Notes: generated from the sequence alone by a model not told the origin. A DNA stretch of 64,000 bases from Chloroflexi bacterium AL-N1 (GCA_013122435.1 WYDT01000020.1:62001-126000), one strand, 5' to 3'; counted from the first letter of the stretch, positions 8,670 to 17,882 are shown. Translations and numbers: made by a program.

Positions 8670-10130
8670 CTAGTGTCGCCCGCGATTGTTCCAGAGGTTG
8701 TGTGCCTGCCCAAGTTCAAGTTGCCAGTCGCGTGGAATTGGTTTGAGTTTGCCCTGCTCAACATGGACATCGTTGTTTTGTTGTAACCAGTCGATGAGCC
8801 GCTGCCGACATGCATCTAATGTATTTTGCCATGCAGGATCATCTGCCAGATCATGGCTATCGGACGGATCATTATGTAGATCAAAGAGAAACTCGTAATT
8901 ATCATCGCTGAACCACATGTATTTCATGTGTCCATCGCTCAGACCATAGACGATATTACAATTGCCATAGCTTACCTCGCGGAAGGGGGCCTGTTTGTCC
9001 AGCAAGAGTGGTGCAACACTTTGCCCTTCGACCGAATCAGGAATCGTAATGTCACACATGTCCAGAATGGTGGGCATCACATCGATCAGACCAACGGGTG
9101 TGGTGCGATTGACCTGACCGGGGTGGAAGTCATGGCGTTTGACCCAGTTCGCTGATGGACACACGACAAACGGAATGTTGGTTGCACCGCGCAGAAAGTC
9201 GCCCTTGGCCAGATTGCCGTGATCAAAGAGTTGATCTCCGTGATCACTGATAAAGATAATGATTGTATTCTCAAATAATGTATGTTCGCGAAGTGTCCCG
9301 ATCAGGTTCCCGATCATACTGTCGATATGAGTAATCAGGGCCGCAAATCCACGCAGACTCTGTTGGATCATGAGTGGATGTTGTTGCCAATCGGCGAAGT
9401 TGTTGGCAAGCCGCATATACTTGATACGGGCTGGCGTTTTGTGGTCTAACCAATTTCCCCATGCGGGCTGTGGCATCATGGCATCGCGATACAGTTCATA
9501 GTATTCAAGCGGTGGTGTAATTGGCGGATGCGGCTTATCAAAAGATACATAGAGAAAAAACGGTCGGGTGGGATCACGCCGCTCGATAAACTCCATCGCT
9601 CGCTGGGCCGTCCAGTGAGTGGTGGTAAATGGCTCAGGCAGTGGGCTGATGCGTAGTCCATACTGGTTGTTGCCAAGGCCGTGGGTATAGGACAGATGCC
9701 CGTAGCCATGGTCGTTGAGAAAGGCTTCGTAGTCGTCGTACAGCAATCCACCCTGCTTGCGCCCTTCTTCGTTCAGTTGCACCTCCTCAAAGCCAATGCG
9801 GTTCCGTTGTGGATGGACATGGAGTTTGCCAGCCGCGAAGGTCTGGTAGCCTGCTCGGGTCATCACCTCGGCCAGTTTGGGGCCCTCTGGGAAGGGTTGC
9901 AGATCGTAGTTGTCATTCATATGGATCGCATAGGTGTGCCTTCCGGTCATCAGTATACGTCGGGCTGGAACGCACACCGGACATTCGCAAAATGCTGATT
10001 GGAAATTCATACCATTGTTGGCAATCTTATCGATCTGAGGAGTCATTACCACCGGATGTCCATTGTAGCCACACCAATCAGCACGTAGATGATCACAGCA
10101 AATTAACAGTACATGGGGTTGGTCACTCAT
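8670..10130 (-). CDS. Type I (formylglycine) sulfatase, cytoplasmic
   Basis: Hydrolyses sulfate esters using a formylglycine made from Cys53 in the motif C53-V-P-A-R57. N-terminal metal ligands are seen in CCDHLRADW, and ISDHGDQLFDHG provides the second DH pair. Length (486) is normal for carbohydrate or choline sulfatases. There is no signal peptide, so it probably acts on imported substrate, and a formylglycine-generating enzyme must be encoded elsewhere. It begins 6 bp after the ECF ATPase gene, so cotranscription with the ECF importer and GH31 glycosidase is very likely. The sulfated substrate is not known. Confidence 0.85.
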   Translation of the reverse strand: MSDQPHVLLICCDHLRADWCGYNGHPVVMTPQIDKIANNGMNFQSAFCECPVCVPARRILMTGRHTYAIHMNDNYDLQPFPEGPKLAEVMTRAGYQTFAAGKLHVHPQRNRIGFEEVQLNEEGRKQGGLLYDDYEAFLNDHGYGHLSYTHGLGNNQYGLRISPLPEPFTTTHWTAQRAMEFIERRDPTRPFFLYVSFDKPHPPITPPLEYYELYRDAMMPQPAWGNWLDHKTPARIKYMRLANNFADWQQHPLMIQQSLRGFAALITHIDSMIGNLIGTLREHTLFENTIIIFISDHGDQLFDHGNLAKGDFLRGATNIPFVVCPSANWVKRHDFHPGQVNRTTPVGLIDVMPTILDMCDITIPDSVEGQSVAPLLLDKQAPFREVSYGNCNIVYGLSDGHMKYMWFSDDNYEFLFDLHNDPSDSHDLADDPAWQNTLDACRQRLIDWLQQNNDVHVEQGKLKPIPRDWQLELGQAHNLWNNRGRH

Positions 10131-10136
10131 TATGGT

Positions 10137-11615
10137 TTACACCTTATCATACATACCATTCTGGTCCAGCACCATCATCCGATCCGCGATCTCCAGACAA
10201 AAGACAGGATCATGGCTTACCACAAGTACACCTTTGCCCTCCACTGTCAGCCTCTCGATCAATGTTTTTAACCGCTGCAGGCCCTCATCGTCCATCCCAG
10301 CGGTTGGCTCGTCCAGAACAAGTAGGCGACTGTTGAGCGTGAGGACGGCAGCAATGGCTACAAAGCGGCGTTGGGGCCATGATAGATCGTAAGGATGCGC
10401 TGCCGCCACGTCGGTAAGCCCCAGTATTTCCAGTGCTTCTTCAACAAGTGCAGTGGTATCAGTAACATTATACCCGAGATTCCTAGGACCAAAGAGTAAT
10501 TCGTCGCGGACTGTACGCGCAAACAATTGATTCCGTGTATCCTGAAAGACAATGCCGACATGCTGTGCACATTGTGCAACTGTCGTATTTGTAGTCTGGG
10601 TGCCTGCCACATACACTGTGCCGCTCGTAGGTAGTAATAGACCGTTGAGATGCCGTACGAGTGTGCTTTTGCCGACACCGTTTTCGCCCAGCAAAGCGAC
10701 TCGTTCGCCGGGGCAAATCTGAAATGATATATCCTGCAATACCTTCGTGTGGTCGTTGTACGCAAAATGGACTTTCTCCAAATGCACAATCGGCGCTGTT
10801 TGATCGGCAACCTTTAGGGTTTCCAACTGATCCTGTGTTTGCCTCTCCAGAAAGGGTAATAAGCTACTACAATTTGTGTGAAAATCGCTGTTTTTGGACG
10901 CTTTTGGGGCAACCTTTAGGGTTTCGTTTTCCCCATCCGCTACGATTTGTCCACCCTCAAGCGTGATGATGTGTTCAGCAACTGTCGTAGCCCACGCCTG
11001 TCGTGGTTCGGTCAATAGGATGGTCGTTCCATGGCTGCTCAGGTCCTGCAGGATCTGGGCGAGATCCTGGGCTGCGAAAGGATCGAGATAGGCGGTCGGT
11101 TCATCAAGTATGAGAACGGGTGGTTGCATCACGACGATAGCCGCGAGTATCAGTCGTTGCAGTTGCCCACCCGACAGATCGTATGGCGATTGGTCGCGTT
11201 GTGCTTCCAACCGGAAGTGCTGCAAGGCCCATTCGATGCGCTGCTCGATTTTGTCGCGAGGTAGCCCGATGTTTTCGAGCCCAAAGCCAAGCTCCTCATA
11301 GACGGTAAAACACGCACCAGAAATCTGGCTACGTGGGTCGCTGGTTACCAGCCCGACATGACGGATCAGTGTGGCGACATCGTTGTTGATGGCATTTTCT
11401 CCATTGATATGGGCCAGACCGCTTATCTGTCCCTGATAAAAATTGGGAATAAAGCCAGCACATAAGGCACACAAGGTGCTCTTTCCTGCGCCCGAACGCC
11501 CAATCACAGCGCAAATCTGACCGATTGGTACACTGAACGAAAGGTGGCGCAGGGCTGGTTGGTCCGCGCCTGCATAGGTAAAGGTGATGTCTTCAAGGTC
11601 AATTGATACAGTCAC
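10137..11615 (-). CDS. ECF transporter fused A-A' ATPase
   Basis: Two ABC ATPase domains in one 492-residue chain power an energy-coupling-factor importer. Domain 1 has Walker A GRSGAGKST (39-47), LSGGQ (147-151) and Walker B LILDEP (168-173), but TEPRQ stands where the H-loop His is expected. Domain 2 has Walker A GENGVGKST (310-318) and a normal SHDP H-loop, but the signature is LSWPQ (411-415). Thus one composite site looks canonical and one degenerate. The linker (about 231-270) is bracketed by two copies of ETLKVA, encoded by dispersed repeats. It lies downstream of the T and S genes and 6 bp upstream of the sulfatase. Confidence 0.85.
   Translation of the reverse strand: MTVSIDLEDITFTYAGADQPALRHLSFSVPIGQICAVIGRSGAGKSTLCALCAGFIPNFYQGQISGLAHINGENAINNDVATLIRHVGLVTSDPRSQISGACFTVYEELGFGLENIGLPRDKIEQRIEWALQHFRLEAQRDQSPYDLSGGQLQRLILAAIVVMQPPVLILDEPTAYLDPFAAQDLAQILQDLSSHGTTILLTEPRQAWATTVAEHIITLEGGQIVADGENETLKVAPKASKNSDFHTNCSSLLPFLERQTQDQLETLKVADQTAPIVHLEKVHFAYNDHTKVLQDISFQICPGERVALLGENGVGKSTLVRHLNGLLLPTSGTVYVAGTQTTNTTVAQCAQHVGIVFQDTRNQLFARTVRDELLFGPRNLGYNVTDTTALVEEALEILGLTDVAAAHPYDLSWPQRRFVAIAAVLTLNSRLLVLDEPTAGMDDEGLQRLKTLIERLTVEGKGVLVVSHDPVFCLEIADRMMVLDQNGMYDKV
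10810..10924. repeat. Two ACCTTTAGGG repeats inside the ECF ATPase gene
   Basis: Copies at 10810-10822 and 10912-10924 lie in the reading frame. Both belong to an 18-bp direct repeat (minus strand GAAACCCTAAAGGTTGCC) and are translated as ETLKVA. They flank the interdomain linker of about 30 residues. Confidence 0.75.
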
Positions 11616-11733
11616 TAGGGCTAGGTTTCCACATAGATTGCTGCTCTGCTCATGTTATTATAAGTTGTGGCGGATGTGTTCACAAATCGCAGTTACTATG
11701 ATGATACTATAGCCGAAAGCTTGAATGCCACAT

Positions 11734-12501
11734 CTATAACATCTCGAGTTGCCGCCCGACAATTAGCGCAATCAGGCCGAGCAGCATGCCATAGCGTGCG
11801 ATGCGCTGGATGCGTGTATCAATGAGTTGGCGCAGGTGGGTCTTGGGGCCACGCACCGTGTATGCCCGCGATTCGAGGGCCATGGCGCGGCCCTCCACAT
11901 CGAGTAGCGCGCCGGTCACCAGTGGCCCGATGAGCGGTACCAATGCCCGCACCCGTTGAAGAGGCGTTGAAAACTCCAGTCCTCGTGAGCGCTGGGTGTC
12001 GAGAATGCCCTTTGCCCGTGCAGACATGTCCGGCATGATCTGGAGCGCCACCAGGATGATGTAACCAATGCTGCGTGACAGCCCTCGCTCGGTCAGGGCA
12101 AACACCAGATCGGCGGGAGGCGTCGTTTGCAGTACCAGTATCATCGTGGTGGTAAGTACCAGCAGACGTGTGCTAACCACCAAAGCGAAGAGCAGTCCCT
12201 CGTAGGTTAGTGTGATTGGTCCGAGCGGGAGCGGTGTAGCATTGATCGGTGGAAACAGAATGCCTTGAATCAAAAACAGGGATATGATCACAGGTAGGAC
12301 AATGTTTCGTACGACTTGAATTAGTCGTTTGAATAAGCCATTGAGCGCAGCAATAAGCAGCAATAGTATCACGAGAATGATTGAGAGCCAGACCCAAGTG
12401 ATCACATAAGTGGCTACCACGATGAGTACCGCCGCCATGAGTTTTGTCAAGGGGTGAAGACGTTGGAGTGCGTTAGTTTCTGGGCGATACAGCGATTGCA
12501 T
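11734..12501 (-). CDS. ECF transporter transmembrane T component
   Basis: The membrane scaffold that couples the ATPase pair to the substrate-binding S component. Hydrophobic helices lie near residues 25-65, 75-95 and 110-140. The coupling motifs are seen in RSRGLEFSTP and in EGRAMALESRAY, the two Ala-Arg-Gly/Ser-like segments of CbiQ/EcfT proteins. I start it at ATG 12501 (MQSLYRPETNALQRLHPLTK), because a longer frame would overlap the S gene by 100 bp and adds an unlikely polar tail. This gives about 255 residues. It follows the S gene by 19 bp and precedes the ATPase gene by 118 bp. Confidence 0.8.
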   Translation of the reverse strand: MQSLYRPETNALQRLHPLTKLMAAVLIVVATYVITWVWLSIILVILLLLIAALNGLFKRLIQVVRNIVLPVIISLFLIQGILFPPINATPLPLGPITLTYEGLLFALVVSTRLLVLTTTMILVLQTTPPADLVFALTERGLSRSIGYIILVALQIMPDMSARAKGILDTQRSRGLEFSTPLQRVRALVPLIGPLVTGALLDVEGRAMALESRAYTVRGPKTHLRQLIDTRIQRIARYGMLLGLIALIVGRQLEML

Positions 12502-12520
12502 GGAAGGTATCCATTGCTTG

Positions 12521-13360
12521 CTAATTCGCTGCCGATGGTATGGTTGTCGTTGAGCCTGAATGCTGTCGATGGATATTGTCGAAGCGTGTGAGAAAGCGCT
12601 GTGGTAGAGATTGCATGACAAACCAGACGATCATAAATGAGGTCATCTTGTCAAAAGGATCGGAGACGCTGCCCTGTGCCAACGCAGAAGCTAAAATACT
12701 GCCGCCAGCCGCACGAAATGCTGCAATGACCAGGTCGGTGCCTCCACCTGTCACACCACCAAAGAGATAGGTCACAATCGGGGCGGCGACTGCTGCTGCG
12801 CCTACGCCGGTGAGCAGCCCGGCCATACCGGCATAGCCAGCGTTTTTGATGATGTAATAGCCACCGACTGCGCCCAGGCCCAGTGCCACGAGTGAAAAGA
12901 TGATGGCTCCCGTGTGCTGGAGCAGGTCAATAGCATTGGGAAACATCAGGCTGCCGGGGGCATCAGGGTTGGGTGTAGCGGCAACAAAGAGCATGACAAA
13001 GAGATTCAATGCGAAGAGAAACACTGCGCCGATCACGGCTGAGAGCCAGCGGGGTGATGTATAGGTGAAGAAGCCTGCTCGGCCTGCAAAACCTGCCACC
13101 AGCCCGATCAACCCCGCTACGGGTGAGAACCATATTGCAAACGTATCGAGTCCACTGAGAGTCCAGATAGTGTTTGACAACAAACCAGTCAACAGGCCCA
13201 CCCAAGGCCCCAGCAAAACACCACTCATTACCGTGCCAATGCTGTCCAGATAGATTGGGAGCCGCAATGTCTTGGCTACCTGTCCGCCGATAATATTGAT
13301 AGCAATGGCCAGTGGGATGAGGGCCAGCGCGATACTGTTGAGTTTTCTGAAAAAGGGCAT
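12521..13360 (-). CDS. ECF transporter S component of unknown specificity
   Basis: A very hydrophobic protein of 279 residues with about six or seven helices, beginning LNSIALALIPLAIAINIIGG and continuing GVLLGPWVGLLTGLLSN. It is longer than the usual 170-220 residues of vitamin S components. It should bind substrate in the membrane and pass it inward with the T and ATPase subunits encoded next. No riboswitch fits in the 74 bp between it and GH31. Its place between a glycosidase and a sulfatase suggests a sugar-like rather than vitamin ligand, which is inference. The family assignment rests on hydrophobic pattern and gene order. Confidence 0.7.
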   Translation of the reverse strand: MPFFRKLNSIALALIPLAIAINIIGGQVAKTLRLPIYLDSIGTVMSGVLLGPWVGLLTGLLSNTIWTLSGLDTFAIWFSPVAGLIGLVAGFAGRAGFFTYTSPRWLSAVIGAVFLFALNLFVMLFVAATPNPDAPGSLMFPNAIDLLQHTGAIIFSLVALGLGAVGGYYIIKNAGYAGMAGLLTGVGAAAVAAPIVTYLFGGVTGGGTDLVIAAFRAAGGSILASALAQGSVSDPFDKMTSFMIVWFVMQSLPQRFLTRFDNIHRQHSGSTTTIPSAAN

Positions 13361-13434
13361 ACGTTTGGTATCTCACATCATTACACACGAAACAGAGTGA
13401 CTATTATAACAACATCTGTTTATGATGACAAAGG

Positions 13435-16400
13435 TTATGAGGGTCTTATGTTGTGATCATAATGGAGGTTTGTGAAGGCTGTACCGTCCGATTGTGTAAG
13501 TATCACACTAAAGCGCCAGCGTGGATGCTCACGGTCGGCCTGGCTGTGTACAATAATGGTGTTGGTGCCTGCTCGTAGCTGAATTGTGTTGGTTTTGCGT
13601 GGGCGGGTGACTGGTACAAAAGGTAACTGGCCCTGCTCAGTCAACGACACTTTGTGATCGTCGAGGCGCTCTCCATTGACATAACACGTGAGTTCCCCCT
13701 GCGACTGATAGTAGAGGAGCACAGTTTGCTCCACAGGACTAACAACTGCTGCAACGGCATAGGCAGACATTGTCGCGTCTGCACGCCACAGATGTGCCAG
13801 TTTGACACTATAGACATCGTGGAGCCCGGGTGTGTCTGCGATCTGTTGTTGGTAAGTATGCCACTCAAGCGCTTTGTTCAGGTGTTGATCAGGACCGATA
13901 AGCTGGTCGAGCACGCGCTCCTCAGTGCGTTCATCGTAGAAGGTTACCTTCCAATGAGGTATCAACGGGAAGAGTGTGCCACTTGTGTAGGTTGTGGTAA
14001 ATGATGTGTCACACCACCACAATGTGATATGGGCTTCCCACACCATGGTTGTAATGTCTCCGGTGAAAGCGAAAGGACTATCGATGATCTGATTGTCTAC
14101 TACGTCATTGTGTGTGATCGTGTGCTTTTCGACAAGGCCATCACGTAGGAGTTGCCACGTAATCTGCACGCCATATCTGCTGCCATCAGTCGGTGCTGCC
14201 ACGAGAGTCCGACCCAGACACTGGCGTGCCTCACTCGGGGCCTCGTACTGGATCATACGAGCAAACGGGCCGCCCAGACGTGCAATTGCATCGGGTATTC
14301 CTGGTCCATCCATTGCTAAAACAGTATCGAGGAGGGCTTTCTGGCCATCATTGGGCAACTGATGCGCCAGTAGCCGCTGCACATCGGTGTAAATAACGTG
14401 ACTATTGTGTGTAGCGTCGAGTGCTGAGATGGCACCATCCGTTTGGATCATAACGTCAAGTGGTTGTTGTTTATCGTGTGGCACCAGATTGATCGTGGTG
14501 GTGAGGGTGGCGGTGTTGTGTTGCCAATCGTTGTGTGGTGTGCCGTTGACGTGTATCGTCGTTGGTTTGTGTGTGCCGCGAAGGTGTAGGGTGTAACGAC
14601 GTTGTCGGGCGAGCACGGCGCAGTGTCCTTCGACAGGGGCAATGTGTAGCTCCAATCGGTTGTGGTGCATCTGTGAGTTGATGGTGGTCCATTCGCACGC
14701 GTCGTGGCGATAATCGTTGGTGCTACCATCGTCCTCGTACAGTCGGAACATACCATCTGCGCCAGGGAACATCGCTAACTCAAGCTGATCCGACAGGATC
14801 GCTCCAGTTGTGTGTGCAGCAGGGGCCAGCGGTATAATCGCACCGGCTTTCACCAGCATGGGGATGCGGAGGAGATCGCCGCTCAGTCGTACCCAGCGTG
14901 GCCCGGTGAACGTTTCGAGCGTTTGATAGTCGATCCATGTTCCTGGTGGCACCCACACATCTGTGGTTGCCATGTCTGTCTCAGGATTAGCGGGGTACAC
15001 GATTGGCGCAGCAATGATCTGATCGCCCAGAAAATATTGGTAGCGGGTCTGGTAGGCTGCTTCGCTCTCAGGGTATTCATAGTACAGCGGTCGACAGAGG
15101 CTGATGCTTGTATCGATGGTCTGACGTGCCATGGTGTAGAGATATGGCACCAGCCGATAGCGCAGGTGGAAGGCTTCTCGTGCAGCCGTGGTCGCCGTGT
15201 CGCCAAACATCCAGGGTCGCCGTTCAAAGAGTGGGTCGTTCGAGGAATGGAGTCGCAGGCAGGGGCTTAGTGTGCCTAGCTGGACCCAGCGGACGTACAG
15301 TTCTGGTGTGGGGACGCCAAAATGCCCACCGATGTCGTGGCTCCACCAGCCAAATCCGACATTGGCTGCCGTCGCGGTCAGGTAGGGCTGAAATTGCAGG
15401 GCTGCCCATGCCGTCGCGGTGTCGCCGGAAAAGCCGATGTGATAGCGATGGTTGCCCAGGCCACCCCAACGGCTGTAGAGCATAGGGCGCTGCCCACGGC
15501 GGGTGGAGTCGTGGAAATGCAGATGGTTGATCCACAGTAGCGGGTCTAGTCCGGGTATCTCGCTCTGTTCACCCTGCTGCCAGTCCATCCACCAGAAATC
15601 AACACCCTGATCTTCAAGCGGGTGATGCAACAACTCAAAGTAGTGCTGCATATATTTTTTGTTGGACACACGAAAGGGAATGGTCGTACCACTGGCTGGA
15701 TCAATGCCCATGGCCTCAGCAAAGCGCGGATAGATCGCTTCAAAGGATTGTACACCTTCAGCAGGATGGAGATTGAGCGTTGTGTGCAGGCCGTGTTCGT
15801 GTACCCAACTCAGGAATGCTGTAGGATCGGGAAAGAGTTCGCGATTCCAGGTGTAGCCTGTCCAACTGTCGGTTGTATGCCAATCCATATCAACCACAAG
15901 CACATCCAGTGGAAAGTCATTGTTGGCAAAATCATCAACGAGTGTGCGAAGTTCCTGGTCGCTGTAGGCCCAGTAGCGTGACCACCATGCGCCAAGCACA
16001 AACCGTGGGATGAGGGGGATGCGGCCACCAAATGTTGCGTAGTCTCTCAGCGCCTCCTGATAGGCATGGCCATACCCGAAAAAGTACCAATCATAGTGTT
16101 CGTGTTCTGGACGTGGTTCGATCCAGCTTCCATCAGGTGTAAACAGTACATGCTGACTATCATCAAACAGCGACCATCCTGCGCGTGAGATCAGCCCTGC
16201 ATCGAGATCGGTTGCGCCGAGTGTGTCGTCGAGCGTTCGCAGCGTGCCGCGTAGATTGGCATGATCAGGTGTGCCAGGTACCCAGGTTTGTAATTTGCCG
16301 TGTAGCTTGAAAGTAATCGAGAGATTTGCGCTGTCGAATGGGCCGCTCTTTTGCCGATAACGCAGGATCAATGCTCCCGTATCGATAGTGAGCAGATCGT

Positions 16401-16626
16401 CTTGCACATATGTCACGAAGAGCGGTGGCTCGACATAACGATGAGGAAACGCAAAAGTTCCACGATCCTCGAACGTGCCGGTCTCTGACCATTCGAGGCG
16501 AACAAGACGTGTGGTGAGTATGGTGAAACGTGCCTGATCACTGATGATACTGCTTTGCGGATGTGCCACTGGGTTGCCGTCGATACGCATTCGATCAAAG
16601 AAAGCATTCGGGTGTGTTTGGGTCAT
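13435..16626 (-). CDS. GH31 alpha-glycosidase with long C-terminal extension
   Basis: Retaining alpha-glycosidase (glucosidase, xylosidase or related). The TIM barrel carries DVLVVDMDWH (241-250), nucleophile Asp348 in WWMDWQ and acid/base Asp402 in FSGD. An N-terminal beta-sandwich precedes the barrel, and a DUF5110-like sheet follows near 650-730. The 1063-residue length exceeds the usual 650-800, leaving about 330 extra residues of beta-rich sequence ending in TNTIIVHSQADREHPRWRF, a probable carbohydrate-binding module. There is no signal peptide, so the enzyme is probably cytoplasmic and acts on imported oligosaccharide. It is the first gene of the GH31-ECF-sulfatase operon. Exact linkage specificity cannot be read. 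Confidence 0.85.
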   Translation of the reverse strand: MTQTHPNAFFDRMRIDGNPVAHPQSSIISDQARFTILTTRLVRLEWSETGTFEDRGTFAFPHRYVEPPLFVTYVQDDLLTIDTGALILRYRQKSGPFDSANLSITFKLHGKLQTWVPGTPDHANLRGTLRTLDDTLGATDLDAGLISRAGWSLFDDSQHVLFTPDGSWIEPRPEHEHYDWYFFGYGHAYQEALRDYATFGGRIPLIPRFVLGAWWSRYWAYSDQELRTLVDDFANNDFPLDVLVVDMDWHTTDSWTGYTWNRELFPDPTAFLSWVHEHGLHTTLNLHPAEGVQSFEAIYPRFAEAMGIDPASGTTIPFRVSNKKYMQHYFELLHHPLEDQGVDFWWMDWQQGEQSEIPGLDPLLWINHLHFHDSTRRGQRPMLYSRWGGLGNHRYHIGFSGDTATAWAALQFQPYLTATAANVGFGWWSHDIGGHFGVPTPELYVRWVQLGTLSPCLRLHSSNDPLFERRPWMFGDTATTAAREAFHLRYRLVPYLYTMARQTIDTSISLCRPLYYEYPESEAAYQTRYQYFLGDQIIAAPIVYPANPETDMATTDVWVPPGTWIDYQTLETFTGPRWVRLSGDLLRIPMLVKAGAIIPLAPAAHTTGAILSDQLELAMFPGADGMFRLYEDDGSTNDYRHDACEWTTINSQMHHNRLELHIAPVEGHCAVLARQRRYTLHLRGTHKPTTIHVNGTPHNDWQHNTATLTTTINLVPHDKQQPLDVMIQTDGAISALDATHNSHVIYTDVQRLLAHQLPNDGQKALLDTVLAMDGPGIPDAIARLGGPFARMIQYEAPSEARQCLGRTLVAAPTDGSRYGVQITWQLLRDGLVEKHTITHNDVVDNQIIDSPFAFTGDITTMVWEAHITLWWCDTSFTTTYTSGTLFPLIPHWKVTFYDERTEERVLDQLIGPDQHLNKALEWHTYQQQIADTPGLHDVYSVKLAHLWRADATMSAYAVAAVVSPVEQTVLLYYQSQGELTCYVNGERLDDHKVSLTEQGQLPFVPVTRPRKTNTIQLRAGTNTIIVHSQADREHPRWRFSVILTQSDGTAFTNLHYDHNIRPS

Positions 16627-16871
16627 AGGCTGTGGTTTCCTAGGGCTTCACAGTGTTGTTGTGTACCAAGCAATGAATGTAAGAGATGTATGACAACAAT
16701 ATATCAGGCATTCTGTGTTGGCTATTATATCCTATCTGTATATCCCATGGGGGTATATTTTTTTTGCATATAATGTCGTAATCTATCTATTGCCTGGGTC
16801 TGGGAGTACCGACTTTAGCTGTTGAAATGTGCAGCAGAATATCTATAGATCTGTTAGGAAGGAACCTCCAT

Positions 16872-17867
16872 ATGGATGGTCGATCGCTGGGTACAACTGG
16901 TTTAGCTGTTTCACGGATCGGTATAGGATTGGCGGCCTTAGGCAGACCGGGGTATGTCAATCTGGGGCACGCGAGCGATTTGGCAGGGCAGTACGGTGTC
17001 GATATGATGCAGCAACGAACGCATCAGGTGCTGGACGCCGCATGGGATGCAGGTATTCGCTACTTTGACACGGCACGCTCCTATGGTCGTGGTGAAGCAT
17101 TCCTTGGCTCATGGCTCCAGTCACGGCAATTTGCACCAACCGATCTGGTGGTGGGCTCCAAGTGGGGCTACACCTACACCGCCGGTTGGCAGGTTGAGGC
17201 GGTTGCTCATGAAGTCAAAGAGCATTCGGCTACAGTATTGCAACGACAATGGGGTGAGACGCAGTCCAACTTAGGCATGTATCTTGATCTCTATCAGATT
17301 CACTCAGCGACTCTTGATAGTGGTGTCCTCGATAATCAGGAGGTTCTGACAGAACTTGCTCAACTCAAGAGTCGAGGTGTTCGCATCGGTTTATCGCTGA
17401 GTGGTCTTGACCAGACCGAAGTACTGCGACGAGCACTTGCCATCATCTTTGATGGTGAACGCCTTTTTGATGTGGTCCAGGTGACCTGGAATGTGCTGGA
17501 ACCATCGGTTGGTGCAGTGCTGCAAGAAGCCCATACATCTGGCATGGGTGTGATCGTCAAAGAAGTGCTGGCAAATGGCCGTTTGACCACACGCAACACC
17601 GAGCCTGCTTTTGCCGCTCAACTCAGCCTACTGCAACGAGAGGCAGTGCGTCTGCACACCACAGTTGATGCATTGGTCATAGCAGCAGTGTTACGGCAGC
17701 CATGGGCAGATGTGGTGTTGAGTGGTGCTGCAACTGTGGACCAACTACAGGCCAATATCCAGGCACTCTATGTATCATTGGACGAAGAAACAGTTGCGAT
17801 GTTGAATACGCTGGTTGAACCACCAGAATTATACTGGGCGACCCGTCGCAGCCTCAGATGGAACTAA
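16872..17867 (+). CDS. Aldo/keto reductase
   Basis: An NAD(P)H-dependent oxidoreductase of 331 residues with the TIM-barrel signatures GIRYFDTARSYGRGEAFLG (catalytic Asp and Tyr), VVGSKWGY (catalytic Lys region) and YQIHSAT (catalytic His). The start at 16872 is set by GGAAGGAAC about 8 bases upstream; a longer frame from 16827 lacks a ribosome-binding site. It is divergent from the GH31 operon across a 245-bp gap that holds a TATAAT at 16769-16774, and is followed by the LacI regulator. A role in oxidising or reducing a sugar from the same substrate is inferred. L-fucose or galactose dehydrogenase-like AKRs are similar in sequence. Confidence 0.8.
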   Translation: MDGRSLGTTGLAVSRIGIGLAALGRPGYVNLGHASDLAGQYGVDMMQQRTHQVLDAAWDAGIRYFDTARSYGRGEAFLGSWLQSRQFAPTDLVVGSKWGYTYTAGWQVEAVAHEVKEHSATVLQRQWGETQSNLGMYLDLYQIHSATLDSGVLDNQEVLTELAQLKSRGVRIGLSLSGLDQTEVLRRALAIIFDGERLFDVVQVTWNVLEPSVGAVLQEAHTSGMGVIVKEVLANGRLTTRNTEPAFAAQLSLLQREAVRLHTTVDALVIAAVLRQPWADVVLSGAATVDQLQANIQALYVSLDEETVAMLNTLVEPPELYWATRRSLRWN

Positions 17868-17882
17868 AGCGCATATTGCTGA

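Noticed and set aside
12502..12621. Extended N-terminus of the ECF T component
   Set aside because: The extra 40 residues overlap the S gene and are polar and His/Gln-rich, unlike EcfT starts; ATG 12501 gives a normal protein.
13361..13434. Vitamin riboswitch before the ECF S gene
   Set aside because: Only 74 bp separate it from GH31 and I saw no conserved riboswitch core.
13654..15540. Several antisense frames over the GH31 gene, up to about 150 codons
   Set aside because: They follow the codon bias of the GH31 gene on the other strand and show no recognisable domain.
16120..16135. GGTTCGATCC, tRNA T-arm-like string
   Set aside because: It lies inside the GH31 coding sequence and no acceptor stem or anticodon arm can be drawn around it.
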